DNA from: Clostridia bacterium
Lineage (GTDB): Bacteria; Bacillota; Clostridia; Oscillospirales; Acutalibacteraceae
Direction: 5' to 3'
DNA length: 22,980 nucleotides
Assembly: GCA_900759575.1 (NCBI GenBank)
Contig: CAAEVU010000167.1
Location: forward strand, 1 to 22,980
Shown piece by piece: positions 21,739 to 22,980 of this stretch. Made by a program: the position numbers and the translations under genes. Within the stretch, counting starts at the first letter, position 1, and each line of letters begins with the position of its first letter. Below the pieces are notes generated by a model, which was not told the origin of the DNA, ran no database searches, and saw only the letters and a program-made list of their open reading frames with translations.

Positions 21739-22221
21739 CTATACATCAAATTTATAGCCCACACCATAGACGCTTTTCACATAATCCGGCAAGTCAGGGG
21801 CAACCCGGAGCTTCTTTCGCAGATTGCTTATATGGTTGTTGATCGCTTTCCGGGAATAGTAGGAATAATCCTCATGCCATACCAGATCCAGGAACATTTC
21901 ATAAGTGAACACCCGCTTTGGGTTCAGTATGAGCAAAGCGAAGATTTCAAATTCCTTGACCGTCAGCGGAATTATCTGGCTCCGTACAGTAACAAGGCGC
22001 TGCTCTAAGCAGAAATATAAAGCACCTTCCCGGATTTCTGTCAACGGCTGTTCTGCCTGCGGCGGGATAAAATACTGGCCTCGAAAGAGTGTTGTGCATG
22101 GGACATCAGCCGGAATATCGCCAGCCTCATAGTCACGAACAAACTGAGCCAGCTCTTTCTTTTGGCGGGGAGAAAGCAGAGAAAACAGTTTTTCACCGAT
22201 TTGTCTGCCGGAATCCCCCAA
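21739..22221 (-). CDS. Stand-alone OmpR/PhoB-type winged-helix regulator, start probably frameshifted
   Basis: This protein of about 160 aa has no receiver domain. The C-terminal 95 residues are a Trans_reg_C winged helix: ITLTVKEFEIF-like start (IIPLTVKEFEIFALLILNPK), RVFTYEMFLDLVW, then NNHISNLRKKLR and YVKSVYGVGYKFDV. The N-terminal part (GRQIGEKLFSLLSPRQKKEL) is helical and of unknown role. The listed start is TTG 22221, which has no ribosome site. AGGAGG with 8-base spacing instead points to ATG 22244, but that frame stops after three codons. One extra G in the ATGGG run would join this ATG to the open frame, giving MGKLAVLDLGDSGRQ. So the start seems disrupted by a single-base loss, real or a sequencing error. 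Confidence 0.7.
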   Translation of the reverse strand: MGDSGRQIGEKLFSLLSPRQKKELAQFVRDYEAGDIPADVPCTTLFRGQYFIPPQAEQPLTEIREGALYFCLEQRLVTVRSQIIPLTVKEFEIFALLILNPKRVFTYEMFLDLVWHEDYSYYSRKAINNHISNLRKKLRVAPDLPDYVKSVYGVGYKFDV

Positions 22222-22302
22222 ATCTAATACGGCTAATTTCCCATGTTGTCACCACCTCCTTAGTTTCTATAATATTATTAGCTTTCCTGTAATAGTAAAG
22301 AA

Positions 22303-22320
22303 AATTAGCATTTTGCTAAC
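22303..22320 (-). terminator. Weak A/T-rich hairpin after the carboxypeptidase gene
   Basis: TTAGCA and TGCTAA pair over three bases, followed on the - strand by TTTTC. It lies 10 bases past the stop. Short and A/T-rich, so only tentative. Confidence 0.35.
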
Positions 22321-22330
22321 TATATGGGTA

Positions 22331-22980
22331 TCATTTTGTTAGGTAGTCAGACTCATCTATTGTTTTGATAATGTTGCTTACATCATCATATCTGGATGAG
22401 TCAGATTGTGAACCCAAGCTACATATCAGAAATTCCTTTCCATATTTTTGATAAAGAACAACTAAATTATAATCATCAGACAATGAACCAGTCTTAACGC
22501 CAATCACATTCTCATTGTAATAATCGGATGTTGGGTCAAGAAAAGTATTCGTGTTTTTCCACGATTGTGTGCTACCATCCGGTAAAGTGGCAGTATAAGA
22601 ACTTTGAGATATAATATCTCGAAACCATTGAAATTCCAAAAGCTGATTAACAACTGAGTTAAGGTCTAAAACCGTGGTGAGCGCATCCATATCATAGCCA
22701 CTGGGGTCATACAAAACAGTATTTGCATATCCTTTCTCTTGTAAATGGGTGTTCAAACTGTCCATAAAGATATTGATACGATCTTGCACAGTTGCGCTTT
22801 GCGGAGAAAGAATACCACCGCAATAATCAGCAACCACATAGGCTGCATCATTTCCTGAAGGGACTAACATTGCAGCAAATAAGTTATGCAGGAAATAATC
22901 TTTTGCCTCTATGCCTGCAACAGATGAACCGGGCTTTGTCAATGAAATTGCTTCATAGCTGGCGGGAACAATACTGTCCA
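22331..22980 (-). CDS. Serine-type D-Ala-D-Ala carboxypeptidase (S11 family), 3' part
   Basis: About 216 C-terminal residues are visible; the frame is open at the window edge, starting in DSIVPASYEAISLTKPG, so the signal peptide and the SxxK nucleophile motif are outside. Seen here are the second motif SGN in MLVPSGNDAAYVVADY and the third motif KTG in NVIGVKTGSLSDDYNLVVL, in correct order and spacing for a DacA-like penicillin-binding carboxypeptidase, normally anchored outside the membrane. Such enzymes trim the terminal D-Ala of the pentapeptide. The gene is much more A/T-rich than its neighbours, which suggests cargo of other origin. It could be an ordinary DacA-type enzyme or a VanY-D-like serine carboxypeptidase from a resistance cluster; only the upstream genes can tell. 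Confidence 0.85.
   Translation of the reverse strand, partial: DSIVPASYEAISLTKPGSSVAGIEAKDYFLHNLFAAMLVPSGNDAAYVVADYCGGILSPQSATVQDRINIFMDSLNTHLQEKGYANTVLYDPSGYDMDALTTVLDLNSVVNQLLEFQWFRDIISQSSYTATLPDGSTQSWKNTNTFLDPTSDYYNENVIGVKTGSLSDDYNLVVLYQKYGKEFLICSLGSQSDSSRYDDVSNIIKTIDESDYLTK

Larger units (their letters stand above)
14786..22980. mobile_element. Inner integrative element with triple serine recombinases (left end to window edge)
   Basis: The left limit is placed where the integrase frame breaks (between about 14783 and 14800). It includes the three-recombinase operon and its small partner gene, a DUF6870-like gene, a 58-aa gene, a sigma-region-4 protein, a winged-helix regulator and a carboxypeptidase. 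Several of these families are typical passengers of Tn916/Tn1549-like conjugative elements of Clostridia. Conjugation genes and the right end are not in view, so whether it is conjugative or only mobilisable cannot be said. That all genes to 22980 belong to one element is inferred from continuity of - strand mobile-type genes. Confidence 0.6.

Noticed and set aside
1..22980. tRNA, rRNA or CRISPR arrays
   Set aside because: No cloverleaf with CCA-type end, no rRNA-like conserved stretches and no regularly spaced repeats were seen on reading both strands; a tRNAscan or Infernal run would be decisive.

Overview
The window reads as a low-to-mid GC Gram-positive chromosome, most likely a gut Clostridia member of the Oscillospiraceae/Ruminococcaceae type. 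This rests on AGGAGG-type ribosome sites, GTG/TTG starts, housekeeping protein sequences and the style of the mobile genes; it is inference, not a database match. It splits into a dense housekeeping half (1-12602) and a mobile half (12603-22980).

Housekeeping half. The 3' part of murA (peptidoglycan), a WalJ/YycJ-type metallo-beta-lactamase-fold hydrolase and rlmH run on the + strand and end at a hairpin shared with a convergent, TTG-started PTS EIIC-like membrane protein. That gene has its own promoter and a long, foldable 5' leader. Next come gdhA on the - strand and, diverging from it, purC, then purB, purA, glmS and guaA on the + strand. Together these form an ammonia/glutamine and purine block: GDH makes glutamate, GlmS and GuaA spend glutamine, and PurC, PurB, PurA and GuaA carry carbon to AMP and GMP. 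Each unit is bounded by clear intrinsic terminators, and good -35/-10 pairs precede gdhA, purC and guaA.

Mobile half. Directly after guaA, whose 3' end is a known integration hotspot, lie an XRE repressor (-), a divergent operator region with four similar half-sites, a small excisionase-like gene (+) and a tyrosine integrase (+). The integrase reads normally up to its catalytic HDLRH box and then diverges into foreign sequence. From that point a second element begins: a - strand operon of three different large serine recombinases (539, 545 and 510 aa; one 1-bp gap and one ATGA overlap) followed by an unlisted 52-aa cistron. Further right are a DUF6870-like gene, a short 58-aa gene, a conserved-looking repeat region, a Tn916-type sigma-region-4 protein behind an attenuator-like leader, a stand-alone OmpR-type winged-helix regulator with a probable broken start, and an AT-rich S11 D-Ala-D-Ala carboxypeptidase cut by the window edge.

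Reading of the whole: a serine-recombinase integrative element has inserted into the integrase gene of an older guaA-associated island, probably immobilising it. The right end of the inner element, the missing 3' part of the integrase and any conjugation genes are outside the window.
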